Assembly (NCBI GenBank): GCA_030710605.1
Contig: CP092873.1
Location: 186,001 to 250,000, forward strand
Length of the DNA stretch: 64,000 nt
Direction: 5' to 3'
DNA from: Cordylochernes scorpioides
Lineage: Eukaryota > Arthropoda > Arachnida > Pseudoscorpiones > Chernetidae
Each line of letters begins with the position of its first letter. The first letter of the stretch is position 1. Made by a program: the position numbers and the translations under genes. Below the pieces are notes generated by a model that saw only the letters and a list, made by a program, of their open reading frames with translations, was not told the origin of the DNA and ran no database searches. Shown here one piece after another: positions 1-9,982 of the stretch.

Positions 1-415
1 AGGTATTAGAGCCATTTTTTTCAAGTAAACATTGTATTATATAATGTGATAATGATGTTTTAAAATCATTTCATATCTTTGAATATATATTTAATAAAAC
101 TTTGCCTAGGATTTGTCTTGATTTTTAACTTAGACATTGATGTACAGGTATGTCAATGATAAGAAGAACCTATCATCTAATGATTTATATTATTATTCTG
201 TATTAATGAAAGGAAATTGGTCAATTAAGGGATTTAAAACAAAGTGACCACTATTTAGAGGCAGCCTCTTCTTGTGTGTATGGCTGTTTTTTAATTATAC
301 GGTCTAAAATTTTTGAAAAGTAAAAATAATGGCCAAACCGTGGCTATAGTGAACCGTGGCTATAGTGAACCAAAAGCTCTGTCCCATTGGGGTTCACTAT
401 GGAGGGGTTTTGCTG
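1..415. mobile_element. Terminal part of a pogo/Tigger-like DNA transposon
   Basis: The right edge, read on the minus strand from 415, begins CAGCAAAACCCCTCCATAGT and is preceded by TA (416-417). This matches the terminal inverted repeat style and TA target of pogo/Tigger elements of the Tc1/mariner superfamily. The motif CTATAGTGAACC is repeated just inside at about 330-372. No transposase is visible and the other end lies outside the window. The element abuts the start of the duplicated block, so it may simply be an insertion that hides the true duplication boundary. Confidence 0.5.
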
Positions 416-3400
416 TATATAAAAAGGAAGTGTTAAACTACAATTTTTTTACTGAAAATACAGAGCGCAAATAAATATAAATATAAAATTGTGAAATTTG
501 AAATAAAACATAAGTGAAAATTGAACAAATCCATATGAACGTCGTTTCAACCTATTGTGTAACATTATAACCACCATTCTAAATCTAGTATTACCCATAC
601 TCTTAAAAAGTACCATAATTGAAAACACTGCATCATTTTTGTAATATATTTTTAAAATCATATATTGTCAACACCTGTATTTCCTTTTTTTTAACAAGGT
701 ACACCAGTTTAGAGTATTGTGATCTCATTTTTTATTTTATTAGTTAACAATCTTTAAAAAAAATCATTATATTAGCAGGTAGATAGAAAATTAAAAGGAA
801 AAATTTTAGCGGGAAAACGCTAAGAATCTGAGATAAACAACCCTGGGAAAGTCCGTTGGAAAACAAATAAAGATATCCATTAATGTCAAATTCTAGACTC
901 CCCCGCAAGTTTGATGTTCAAGAGAACCGCTATTACCGCCCACAAGGAAACCTTCTTTAACAATACACAGTCTAGACCGAGCGCTCGGTGTGAAAGGTAC
1001 ATTTTGCAAAGGCCTTGGCCTTTAGGCCATGGCCGGGCTCTAAGCCTGCCACATATTTCTTCCATTTCTTTTATTCATCTATTTATTTTAATTTAGTATA
1101 ATATTCTATATTCTCGTAGCATAAGATGTCAAATATATTTTAAAAACATTTTTGTACAAGTCATTATGACAAGATATTTATGGATGCCAGTAAGGCCAAT
1201 TTTATGGTAAAAGTCTATCGCAACGCAATTCTCCTGTGTAAAATGTTTTATTACCATTTAGATCACAGTTATGTATAATAATTTATTTTCTTCATCATTT
1301 ATTTTAATTTTCTTTAGTTTTTTATATATATATATATTTTAAGTTACTTTAGTTTATGCAAACAAGACGTTTGTTCAATAATAGTTTTAGATAAAACGTG
1401 TACCAATAAACGACTAGAGTATACAATTTTTTATTTTTAACAGTGTAGATGATCTCTTAAAACTGGTGTTGTAATTTTATTTTTTTTGCATGGACATACT
1501 ATCTTGTGCAAATAGTAATTTGTGATTATGTAGAACTCTATATTCTTATTTGTAACTCTTCGTTGAGGGAAATACGAGACAATAATATAGCGACTATTGA
1601 TAGAAAAACCTTTTTTTGTATAGATTATTAGCCTTTTTTTTCTACTTGAGTTACCTTTGATTATATTTTTGCATGTCACGCACATTACAAATAGTTACTG
1701 CATATAATTTTATCTCTCCCATTTATATTTTATTATTTAGTCATTATCGTAAAGACTGACCTATATATTCAATCTAATAGCGATTTTATAGTATGATAAT
1801 CCATGTACAGAATTTGGTGGGGAAGGTTTTCCTTTTTTTTTAAATGAAATTAGTGAAATTTGTTTATTTTCTTTAACTCCAGCCAAAGAACGAAATCCTA
1901 TTTTTATATCCTGCATCATTTGGAAGTTAATAGCATTATTTCAGAATTAAACGCAATATGCAAACTTAGCAATATATCAGACATAAACTTCCAGGAACCT
2001 TAGAAAGACAGCGATAAAGAACTTTGCACCTAGTGTGTGTTTGCACTTGACTGGTTTTTGATAAGCCTTTCCAGAAAACCTTATCTATACATCCACCTTT
2101 CAGATTATTTGGCAGCAGAGGCCTGTATCAAAAATCTATAGCATCATAGCAGACTTAAAATTCGTTTCAACATCGGCTTTAGTAGTTTTATGAAACGTGG
2201 CATTAGACATGGTGACCTGTAGCAAAGACTACATTTCTGGGAGGTCGAGAGTAGATCTTGAAGATTAAGAAGAATATCTTGCGTAGTTTAAACAATGGAT
2301 GTCGGCGCATGCAATTTTGTCTATAAAATTGGACATTACTCAGTAAGCTTTGAAGATACTCACGAAGGTGGACGTGAGATAAAGAATAACATACAATATA
2401 ATATACCGATGGACGCCATCGAGCGTAAGACCACGTGACGGGAACCAATTGAAGAGTGGGTCACTGTGGTGGGAAGTGAAGAAAATATTTTGAAAAGATG
2501 CATCAGTTATAAAATACAGAGTTGTATTCTATCTAATATCCATCTGCAGGGCTGATGCACCTAATTCGCTCAGATTTTCCCAAGATGAATAACTGGCATA
2601 CCAAGTTAATCTACGCGAGGTATAGTTGTCCCAACCTGCACCTACTCAGATGTGTCTAGGCTCGGTTCACCTCTGTCATACCACGAGAACCATATCTTAA
2701 CAAAATAAATGTTTAGCATCATAACAAAGTATATATTTGATCATTCAATTCCCTATTTTAGTGAGACTCCAATATGAAAGCGTGCTGTGTCAAATCAGGT
2801 CAAGTCAATATACATTATATCATCAAAGGTGTAAGAGTAGTGCAGTCGACAGTATTTTTTTTTATGAACCACGTATTGAACAGGAGTAAATCCTTAGCAG
2901 AACGAATAGAACAGTCTAATACAATGATGTTTTATTTTTATTTTATTTTTTAAGTTGGAGAGTTCAGGCTGGACTAAAGAAAAGAACAATATGATAGACC
3001 CTGATATATGTAAAATAGAGTGCGTGCAAAACTAATATTTCCTATTGAAGCACTCTAGATATATTTAGAACAGGGAAATTCTCAGGAACAGGATAGACAA
3101 ACACTTTTGAAGCACAAATCCAGGATTTGCATATCTTTTAAGTAAATAAGTTGTACCACCTTGCAATAGCCAAACAGCATTAGTTTAGAGGTAAGATAAC
3201 TGTCGAAATTCGTCAGCTATACGACGCTCTACACGTGAGAGGAAGCCGACAAGGTGTAGACTTTGTGATGTGGGCGATGGCCATAGTCACTGACGTGAAC
3301 ATTAAGAGAGTGTATATATAGAAAGCTGTATGAGAAACAGTCATTTCGTAAAATTTTATTACGTATTAAATGGGACATATCAAATTAAACAGAATTTTTC

Positions 3401-3697
3401 TTTTATAGAATTTTTTTCATGAAACTTTGAATTTTGAACTTTTATGTTAAAATTTTCAAATTTTCTCATGTCAATGCATTTGTAAGTGTAGACAATCGGT
3501 CTTGTTTAATTTTAGCAATTAGGTGTAACCCATTTGGCACAAATATTCAAGTTTAGGGTAATTTTTTGTTTATTAAGATTAGATATAATTAGAATTAGAT
3601 ATTATTTGATCAAGAAGCGACTGGAGAACCAGGCGCTCTTGAGTGGTCATTAAGTGGTAACTTTCCAGTTATGAACAACGACTTAGTACTTCAGTAT
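416..3697. repeat. Duplicated block, copy 1, left part
   Basis: This 3.3 kb segment matches 43261-46560 almost base for base in the same orientation, with scattered substitutions and small indels. Copy 2 has about 24 extra bases near 43760. Six-frame reading gives only short unsupported ORFs on both strands and no recognisable domain. It is non-coding as far as can be seen. Homology ends at CAGTAT near 3697, where the two copies diverge abruptly. Confidence 0.8.
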
Positions 3698-4786
3698 GGT
3701 GCATACTTTACAGTAGGCTTGGTGGCGCAAGCAGCTAATTAAATGTATGAGTATAGCTGGGCGACATCAAGTTTACTCCAGAGCCACACAACAACTCCAG
3801 AAAAAGATGTAATGCCGAGGTCATGAGTAGTGTTTGGCGGCGGGCTGTTTGTGTTTGGGTATATGGCGCTCAATAATCCCTTGAATTGAAGCTAAGTAGA
3901 CATAGACAATCAGAAGCCAGGTAGTTGAGAGCAGTGGTGTAGCAGAGTGTAGGTTTCCACATTAGTACAGATATCGGTTGGGTTTATAGACGCCCTATAA
4001 TTCCATATTCTAGAACTAATGTATGTTACCTACAGTCAACAAGTAGGATGAAGTTGTTGCACTGGTGGTGTAGAGTGGTTGCTATGACTGGAGCGTGTTT
4101 GAGGAGGGATGGTCGGTCAATAGGATCTTATCAGTAGAGGAAGCGTTTCCAATTGTCTGTGGCCTTCATGAGTAAATGTCCTATTCTTTGTCGCTCTAAT
4201 TAGTAAATTGTCCTATTAAACTATCTTTGCAGTGGTACTAGGTGTTGAGGCAAAGACAATTTAGGGACTTTGATATTTACAATTCTTTTAAGGTTGTTAG
4301 GTTAGCTTACAGTTGAGACTGATATCAGTCATTGAATATAAATAGTTAGTTAAGAGATTGTACGAGGCATAGGTTAATTATATCAAGGGCATTAGTTCCC
4401 AAGTTTTGTTTTAGAATTTGATTTCTCGATTGTCCTGCAAGTTTTATGTTATAGAGAGGATTCTATGATGATGATTAGAGTGCTTTGGCGTCTATAGCAA
4501 TTTTTAACTTTAGTCTGTATGCACACCGCAAATGATAGGGGGGAGGGCGTATGAAAGGATTGGTGTAATGAATGTGTAAAAAGTTAAAAAAAACTATTAT
4601 TTTGTTAGACCAAACTACGTATTTACAATAGTTTTAGGAAATTTTAATAGGATCGATTTTTATTTTTGAATTCAAATTTGTTAGGGTTATAAGCCTCTCA
4701 GGACAATGCAATTATCAAATTAGAAAATAGTCGCTCCTTTAGTTAGTCTTCCTTCGGGAATATGAATTGTTTTTTGTTTTTTTAGC
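3698..4786. other. Spacer unique to copy 1; no gene seen
   Basis: About 1.1 kb with no ORF of note, no recognisable repeat and no counterpart in copy 2. There, the equivalent interval is about 340 bases (46561-46627 plus 59992-60259) of different sequence interrupted by the hAT element. One copy has therefore gained or lost sequence here. Confidence 0.5.
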
Positions 4787-5134
4787 CTTTGATATGTGTG
4801 AGACTTTGGTGGGCTTAGCGGGTTTTCACCGGCGCACCAGATGGCTACATACAATTCAATTAAATCAATGTAGGGTTTGATAACTGGGTGGTATCTGGTT
4901 TCAAACCCCAGTAGGGGAAGTATGCGCTATGGGTATGCTTCCTTCCATACGGATAACGTTAGTGGTAAAAGGCCGAGTAAGGGTGGGTTTTGCAAGTCGG
5001 GGACTTGATTGGTTCTACGCACTGACCTATTTGTTGGGTCTGATACCATTAAGAGGGATGCGCGAGGTTTCGTAGTGTCTTCAGACGACTGACACGAGGA
5101 CTTTTCGGCGAGGGTATCAATAAGTGCAGAATAG
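4787..5134. repeat. Duplicated block, copy 1, segment before the copia insertion
   Basis: Matches 60260-60603. Includes a motif GGTTTCAAACCCC (around 4900) that loosely resembles a tRNA B box, so a SINE-like origin is possible but unproven. It ends in AATAG (5130-5134), the target site of the copia element. The same sequence continues at 13675 after the insertion. Copy 2 at 60599-60603 shows the uninterrupted target. Confidence 0.7.
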
Positions 5135-5402
5135 TGTTAGGTTTATTAATTCAAATAATTTTTCTCTGTGTAAATGAATTATATAAATATATGAATAAAT
5201 ATAAATTGATGATGATAATATTAGCTAGCATATGTTAATTGACGATTTGGCAACGTAGTTAGTGCCTTCTTGATCCTTTCTTGTTTTTTGTATTTCTTCT
5301 TAATCTTTAAATTTCATTTTTGTACTTTCTATGCATAAAGATAATATTAAAAAATATATTTAAGTAACATTTTCTCTTTTTTACCCCCAAAAAACACCAA
5401 CA
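5135..5402 (+). repeat. copia 5' LTR (268 bp)
   Basis: Begins TGTTAGG and ends ACCAACA, and is repeated with a few substitutions at 9513-9565 plus 13456-13669. Immediately followed by the primer-binding site. Confidence 0.9.
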
Positions 5403-5404
5403 AT

Positions 5405-5420
5405 TGGTAGCAGAGCGTGG
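5405..5420 (+). other. copia primer-binding site (initiator tRNA-Met 3' end)
   Basis: TGGTAGCAGAGCGTGG lies 2 bases after the LTR. It matches the complement of the 3' end of initiator tRNA-Met at 14 of 16 positions, the usual primer of many Ty1/copia elements. Confidence 0.8.
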
Positions 5421-5515
5421 TTTATGCAAAAAAGGTAAACAAACGCCATTTTGAAAAAAGAAAGATAGAAAATATCTTTAAGGTTCGAAAAGAACATATT
5501 AAGTAAAAATTCAAA

Positions 5516-7459
5516 ATGGCTGAATCATCGATGTATATCCAAAAATTTGATGGAAATAATTTCACAAATTGGAAATTTCGCATCATTTGCATTTTGGAAG
5601 GCAAAGATCTAGATGGCTTTATAAAAGAAGATCCTCCAAAAGATGAAAAAATAACTGTCGAATGGAAAAGAAGAGATGCCCAAGCTAGAGGGATAATAAC
5701 TTGTGCAATGGATGACACACAAGTAAGTTTATTTTTAACATGCAAAACAAGTAAAGAAATTTGGACTGCTTTGCATTCTAGATATGAGGGTAAGATAAAG
5801 AGAAAATGCATAGAGGCTAAAAACAATGTATCTAGATTAACAATGAAAAAAGAGGAAACCTGGGAACAATATTTGCTTAGAGCAGAGAAATTATTGCAAG
5901 AAGCAAGAATTTTGGGTGGATCAATAGAAGATGAAGAATTCATCACAGCTTTTATTAGAGGGCTACCCCCAAAATACAATCTTGTCTCAATGCAATTTGA
6001 CAATTACCCAGATGCTACTATTTCTGATATAAGAAGAATTTTTGAACTCCATGAAGAAAGAAACAAGAACAACAAGGATGAAAATGCTGCATATAATATG
6101 GGCCATAAATTTAACAAAAACTTTAAGAAAAATTCAAGTGATTCTAATAGAGAAAGAAAACCCAAATACTTCATTTGTCAAGAGTTTGGACATAAAGCAG
6201 CAGTATGCTGGTTCAACCCAGTTAACAAGAGAAATGAAAACAATCAAGGGAATTCTATACAAACAATCCCCAAGCAAACATTTTCAAAAAATAAACAATA
6301 TACTTCTAGGGCTTCTTTGATAGGAGAAAATCATAATCAAGAAACTGCCATGAACTTAAGATCCCCAGAGTTCAACAATAAATGTAAGTGGATACTAGAC
6401 GTGGAGCACCAAGCCATATGTCTAGACATTAATCTAATAGATGATCTTCAAGATGATAGCAGAAAAATCACTCTTCCTGATGATAGATTCATCAAATCAA
6501 ATGGTATTGGCACTGTTGAAATTTATCAGGATGATAATCATCTTTTAACACTAAAAGAAGTTCTATATGTACCTGAACTCAACAATAATTTAATGTCAGT
6601 AAGTAAAATAACTGAAGATGAAAAACAGATTATATTTGATGAGAATGGTGCAAAGATAATAGATAACAATGGATCCAGCATTATAACTGCAAAAAGGGAA
6701 GATAACATTTATACAATTGATGCATGTGCAAACATCAAACTGGAAGAAAATGTGTTCAAAACACAAGAAAATAATTGGAAAATTTGGCACAAACGCCTTG
6801 CACAAATAAATGAAAATTATATGAATATGATGCTAAAGGACTCCATGGTGTATGGGTTCAGTTGTTCACCAATAAATAACTTAGAACCATGTATCACATG
6901 CATTCAATCAAAGTTTACTAGATTGCCATTTAAAGAGATTGATTCAAAGCAATCAACCAAACCCCTTGATCTCATTCATATGGATTTAATAGGTCCATTT
7001 CAGCATGAATCCATTGGCAGAGCAATATATGTGCTGAACATAGTTGATGACTTTTCAAGGAAAATATTCCCAAAGTTCCTTAAAAGCAAATTAGAAACCT
7101 TTGCCAAACTAAAGGAATTTATTGAACTTATAGAAAACATAAAAGGTACAAAAATCAAAAGAATAAGGTCTGATAATGGAGGGGAATTTACAAATAGACA
7201 ATTAAGCCCTTATTTGATAGAAAAGGGAATAGAACATCAATTTACAACCTTTTATTCACCCTCTCAAAATGAAATAGTGAAAAGAGCAAATAGAAGTTTA
7301 CTTGAAGGTACAAGGGCACTATTGATAGAATCACAATTGCCACCGAAATTCTGGGCAGAAGCCATGAACACTTATTCTTATATAAAAAATAGAACTCCAC
7401 ATAAAAGGAATGATAAAACCACCCCTGAAGAACTATTTAAGGAAAGAAACCTACTATAA
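5516..7459 (+). CDS. copia Gag-protease-integrase polyprotein (catalytically damaged)
   Basis: A 647-residue open frame. Residues ~1-190 are copia-type Gag (starts MAESSMYIQKFDGNNFTNWK). The zinc knuckle near 219-231 reads YFICQEFGHKAAVC, with the first cysteine of CX2CX4HX4C replaced. The protease motif expected as WILDSGA reads WILDVEH (~293), so the DSG active site is gone. The integrase zinc region (WHKRLAQIN) lacks its second histidine. The core keeps two aspartates (HMDLIGPF, RSDNGGEF), but the third acid expected after PSQNEIV is lysine. The frame then shifts into the next ORF, overlapping from 7410. It is long and open but inactive in protease and integrase. Confidence 0.88.
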   Translation: MAESSMYIQKFDGNNFTNWKFRIICILEGKDLDGFIKEDPPKDEKITVEWKRRDAQARGIITCAMDDTQVSLFLTCKTSKEIWTALHSRYEGKIKRKCIEAKNNVSRLTMKKEETWEQYLLRAEKLLQEARILGGSIEDEEFITAFIRGLPPKYNLVSMQFDNYPDATISDIRRIFELHEERNKNNKDENAAYNMGHKFNKNFKKNSSDSNRERKPKYFICQEFGHKAAVCWFNPVNKRNENNQGNSIQTIPKQTFSKNKQYTSRASLIGENHNQETAMNLRSPEFNNKCKWILDVEHQAICLDINLIDDLQDDSRKITLPDDRFIKSNGIGTVEIYQDDNHLLTLKEVLYVPELNNNLMSVSKITEDEKQIIFDENGAKIIDNNGSSIITAKREDNIYTIDACANIKLEENVFKTQENNWKIWHKRLAQINENYMNMMLKDSMVYGFSCSPINNLEPCITCIQSKFTRLPFKEIDSKQSTKPLDLIHMDLIGPFQHESIGRAIYVLNIVDDFSRKIFPKFLKSKLETFAKLKEFIELIENIKGTKIKRIRSDNGGEFTNRQLSPYLIEKGIEHQFTTFYSPSQNEIVKRANRSLLEGTRALLIESQLPPKFWAEAMNTYSYIKNRTPHKRNDKTTPEELFKERNLL

Positions 7460-7937
7460 AACATTTAAAAGTTTTGGATGCAGAGCTGAATACTGGATTC
7501 CTAAATTCAAAAGATACAAATTTGAAAAAATCACAAAATCAGGTATATTTGTTGGATACTCAAATAAAAGAAAAGCATTTAGAATCTGTGACCCTAAAAA
7601 TTATGCAATTACTGAAACAAGGGATGTAAGCTTTATTGAAAAAGAAAAGGGAGCTGAACTACTTAGTAATGAAGTAAAAGCTGAATTGCCAGATCATGTA
7701 TTAATTGACCTAAATTTTTTACATAAAAATGGCCAAAAAGAAGAAGAATCAATTTCTATTCACCAAGGAAATGTTCCAGAATCCACAAGTAATGAGCCAG
7801 ATGAAGATAAAAATGTCTACAACTTGAGACCTACCCCTGAACAAGGATTTTACTATGAACCATCATTATCTGATGAAGACACATCACAAGATGACCCCAC
7901 TCTGATCCTACCTACCATCCAGCAGATAGTGTTATGA
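7410..7937 (+). CDS. copia integrase C-terminal region
   Basis: A 175-residue frame overlapping the previous ORF by about 50 bases (frameshift). It has the typical copia motif KFGCRA-like FKSFGCRAEYWIPK followed by GIFVGYSNKRKAFRI, then an acidic linker ending near LPTIQQIVL. The expected N-terminal RT segment that should follow (about 100 residues, including the first catalytic aspartate) is absent; the next frame begins directly in the middle of RT. This is an internal deletion. Confidence 0.8.
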   Translation: MIKPPLKNYLRKETYYKTFKSFGCRAEYWIPKFKRYKFEKITKSGIFVGYSNKRKAFRICDPKNYAITETRDVSFIEKEKGAELLSNEVKAELPDHVLIDLNFLHKNGQKEEESISIHQGNVPESTSNEPDEDKNVYNLRPTPEQGFYYEPSLSDEDTSQDDPTLILPTIQQIVL

Positions 7938-8623
7938 AGTTTGATTCATTACCAATATTACCAACTAAGTTGGAAGAGACTATATACATGTCACAGCCTA
8001 AAGCATTTGAATATCAAGAAGGTAAGAAATTTGTTTGTAAACTTAATCAGGCCATTTATGGACTTAAACAAGCAGGCAGAGTCTTTTATGAAACCTTTAC
8101 TAAATATCTTCTTCAGATAGGATTTAAAATTTTTAATTCAGATAAATGCTTATTTTCATACAAAAATAATGACTCAATTCTTCTTTTGGGACTTTATATT
8201 GATGATATCATTATTTGTAATACTGATTCTAAAATTTTAAATGATATTTTAATTAAGTTAACACTTTGTTTTAAAATAAAGAAAAATGCTAATCTTTTAA
8301 GTGTTTTAGGAATTGAAATATTAAAATATAATGACAAAACAATTCTAAAAGAACAAAAATATATTGAAAAACTTTTATTAAAATATAATATGTTAGATTG
8401 TAAAACTGTTAATACACCCCTTGATGTATATACTAATTTAGAAAATTTTAATAATTCAAAGGTAATTGATAAAAATAAATATCAGGAAATTATTGGATCT
8501 TTAGTTTACCTTGCTACTAAAACTAGGCCTGACATTTCATATTCCACTTCATATTTAAGCAGATTTAGTCAGGATCCAAGAGAAATCCATTTTAGTGCAG
8601 CAAAAAGAATTATAAGATATTGA
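7934..8623 (+). CDS. copia reverse transcriptase, N-terminally truncated
   Basis: A 229-residue frame. Starts at the EETIYMSQPKAF motif, then LNQAIYGLKQAGRVFYETF, the catalytic YIDDIII box and LGIEI. It ends at KRIIRY, where a palindromic repeat is inserted (8621-8777). The first RT half with its aspartate is missing, so the enzyme cannot be functional. The natural continuation, IIRYIKGTKYLGL, resumes in the ORF at 8770. Confidence 0.85.
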   Translation: MKFDSLPILPTKLEETIYMSQPKAFEYQEGKKFVCKLNQAIYGLKQAGRVFYETFTKYLLQIGFKIFNSDKCLFSYKNNDSILLLGLYIDDIIICNTDSKILNDILIKLTLCFKIKKNANLLSVLGIEILKYNDKTILKEQKYIEKLLLKYNMLDCKTVNTPLDVYTNLENFNNSKVIDKNKYQEIIGSLVYLATKTRPDISYSTSYLSRFSQDPREIHFSAAKRIIRY

Positions 8624-8777
8624 TGAGGCACAATTTGGATTGTAGATTATAAACACAAGGTAATAAGACCAAATCCGATATAAATAAATAGTGCGTGACG
8701 TTTCGGTAACAGCGTTGTTACCGAAACATCACGCACTATTTATTTATTTGGATTTGGTCTTATTACCTTGTGTTTAT
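8621..8777. repeat. Palindromic retroposon-like repeat, copy a (inside copia RT)
   Basis: A 157 bp fold-back with core GTTTCGGTAACAGCGTTGTT; its arms extend out to ACACAAGGTAATAAGACC. Flanked by the perfect 13 bp direct repeat AATTATAAGATAT at 8608-8620 and 8778-8790. The left end carries the asymmetric tail TGATGAGGCACAATTTGG, absent from the right end. It interrupts the copia RT/RNase H frame exactly. Confidence 0.85.
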
Positions 8778-9180
8778 AATTATAAGATATATTAAAGGAA
8801 CAAAATACCTTGGATTAGTTTATTCTAAGGGAGAAAATATTTTAAATGGCTATAGTGATGCATCATGGAAATGTGGTAGAGGAACACAAAAATCAACAAG
8901 TGGTATGACTTTTTATTTTGGAAATAATTTAATAAGCTGGCAAACAAAAACAATCCCTACAGTATGTTTATCTACATGTGAAAGTGAACTTTTTTCTCTT
9001 GTGCAATGTTTAAAAAGAGGCATATATTTACAACACCTTATTGAAGAACTTACTAATGTAGAATATAAAATTAATTTGTTTTGTGATAACCAATCAACAA
9101 TATTTCTTTGTAAATCAGGAATAACAAATGATAAATCAAATCATATGATTAGAAATATTTCATTTTACATTCTAATTTGA
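8770..9180 (+). CDS. copia RNase H
   Basis: A 136-residue frame. The first residues lie in the inserted repeat; true copia coding starts at IIRYIKGTKYLGLVYSKGE. Shows the RNase H motifs GYSDASWK, TSGMTFYFG, CESELFSL and FCDNQSTIFL. The usual ending (KHIDIRYHF-like) reads NHMIRNISFYI and is followed by a frame break before VNFVPTNENVSDVFTGAL-like sequence in the next frame to about 9300. Confidence 0.85.
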   Translation: MFIIIRYIKGTKYLGLVYSKGENILNGYSDASWKCGRGTQKSTSGMTFYFGNNLISWQTKTIPTVCLSTCESELFSLVQCLKRGIYLQHLIEELTNVEYKINLFCDNQSTIFLCKSGITNDKSNHMIRNISFYILI

Positions 9181-9500
9181 ATCAGGTTGTATATAACTTA
9201 AATTTTGTGCCCACCAATGAAAATGTTTCAGATGTTTTTACTGGGGCCTTAACAAGGGAAAAACATCATATGTTTATACATTCTTTAAATATGGAAAGAT
9301 ATATATAGCTTTATTAAAAATGTGTTTACATAAATTCACTTGTTATATTTTTTAAAATATGTTTTGGTATGTTTTCACTTTATGTAAAATGGGGCATAAA
9401 AACAAAAGCTTGTATATAAGTGAAAGAGTGGGGAGGTAACGCCATCTATGTTTGATTTTTTAAACTGTTTATATTTCTGAAGAAAAATTGAGATTGAATT

Positions 9501-9512
9501 AAAGGGGGGATT
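9501..9512 (+). other. copia polypurine tract
   Basis: AAAGGGGGGATT lies directly before the 3' LTR start TGTTAGA, the expected plus-strand priming site. Confidence 0.8.
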
Positions 9513-9565
9513 TGTTAGATTTATTAATTCAAATAATTTTTCTCTGTGTAAATAAATTATATAAA
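9513..9565 (+). repeat. copia 3' LTR, first fragment
   Basis: Matches the first ~53 bases of the 5' LTR, then is cut by the Helitron cluster. The rest of the LTR resumes at 13456 and ends at 13669. Confidence 0.88.
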
Positions 9566-9644
9566 TTACTATATATAGTCACGACCGTCTTTCCTCATCG
9601 GCCTCTGTCACGGATGCGCGCGCATCTACCAAAAAAAAAAAAAC

Positions 9645-9733
9645 TCCCTCGAGCCGGATTTGAACCAGCGACCTAAGGATCACCGCTTAATTACATCTAC
9701 AGTCCTCCGCTCTGCCAACTGAGCTATCGAGGG
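9645..9733 (-). tRNA. tRNA-Tyr (anticodon GTA) with intron
   Basis: On the minus strand: acceptor CCCTCGA/TCGAGGG, D arm with box A TAGCTCAGTTGG, anticodon loop CTGTAGA with anticodon GTA, a 16-base intron at the canonical site 3' of the anticodon, T arm GCTGG/CCGGC with box B GGTTCAAATCC, and discriminator A. Removing the intron leaves 73 bases. A run of 13 T follows directly, a good Pol III terminator. All stems pair. Intron-containing tRNA-Tyr is normal for animals. The gene sits inside a Helitron-type repeat, so it may be a mobile copy. Confidence 0.9.
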
Positions 9734-9982
9734 ATACAAACCGATGAATAAGTTTACCTTATAAAGTCACTAATCCTATTTCTACCCAAAATGTACTCAT
9801 ACCTAAGTAATAAATTAAGATTTTGAACAAATACTTATATCATTTCTCACATATTAATATAGATTATTTATATTTTGAAAATAGAACAATCCAAATTTAA
9901 AATCATTAGATAAAAAAAAGGCAAATATTGGCAAATAATCTCTTATTCAATTCAATATATATGCCTTTTTATTATTAATATA

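Noticed and set aside
449-661. Small ORFs in the duplicated block (449-661, 911-1096, 2203-2448 and counterparts in copy 2)
   Set aside because: Lengths and frames differ between the two copies, and there is no domain or start context; treated as chance.
8621-8777. Calling the palindromic repeats ordinary MITEs
   Set aside because: Flanking direct repeats are 11-16 bp and variable, and one end is asymmetric; MITEs have short fixed target duplications and symmetric ends.
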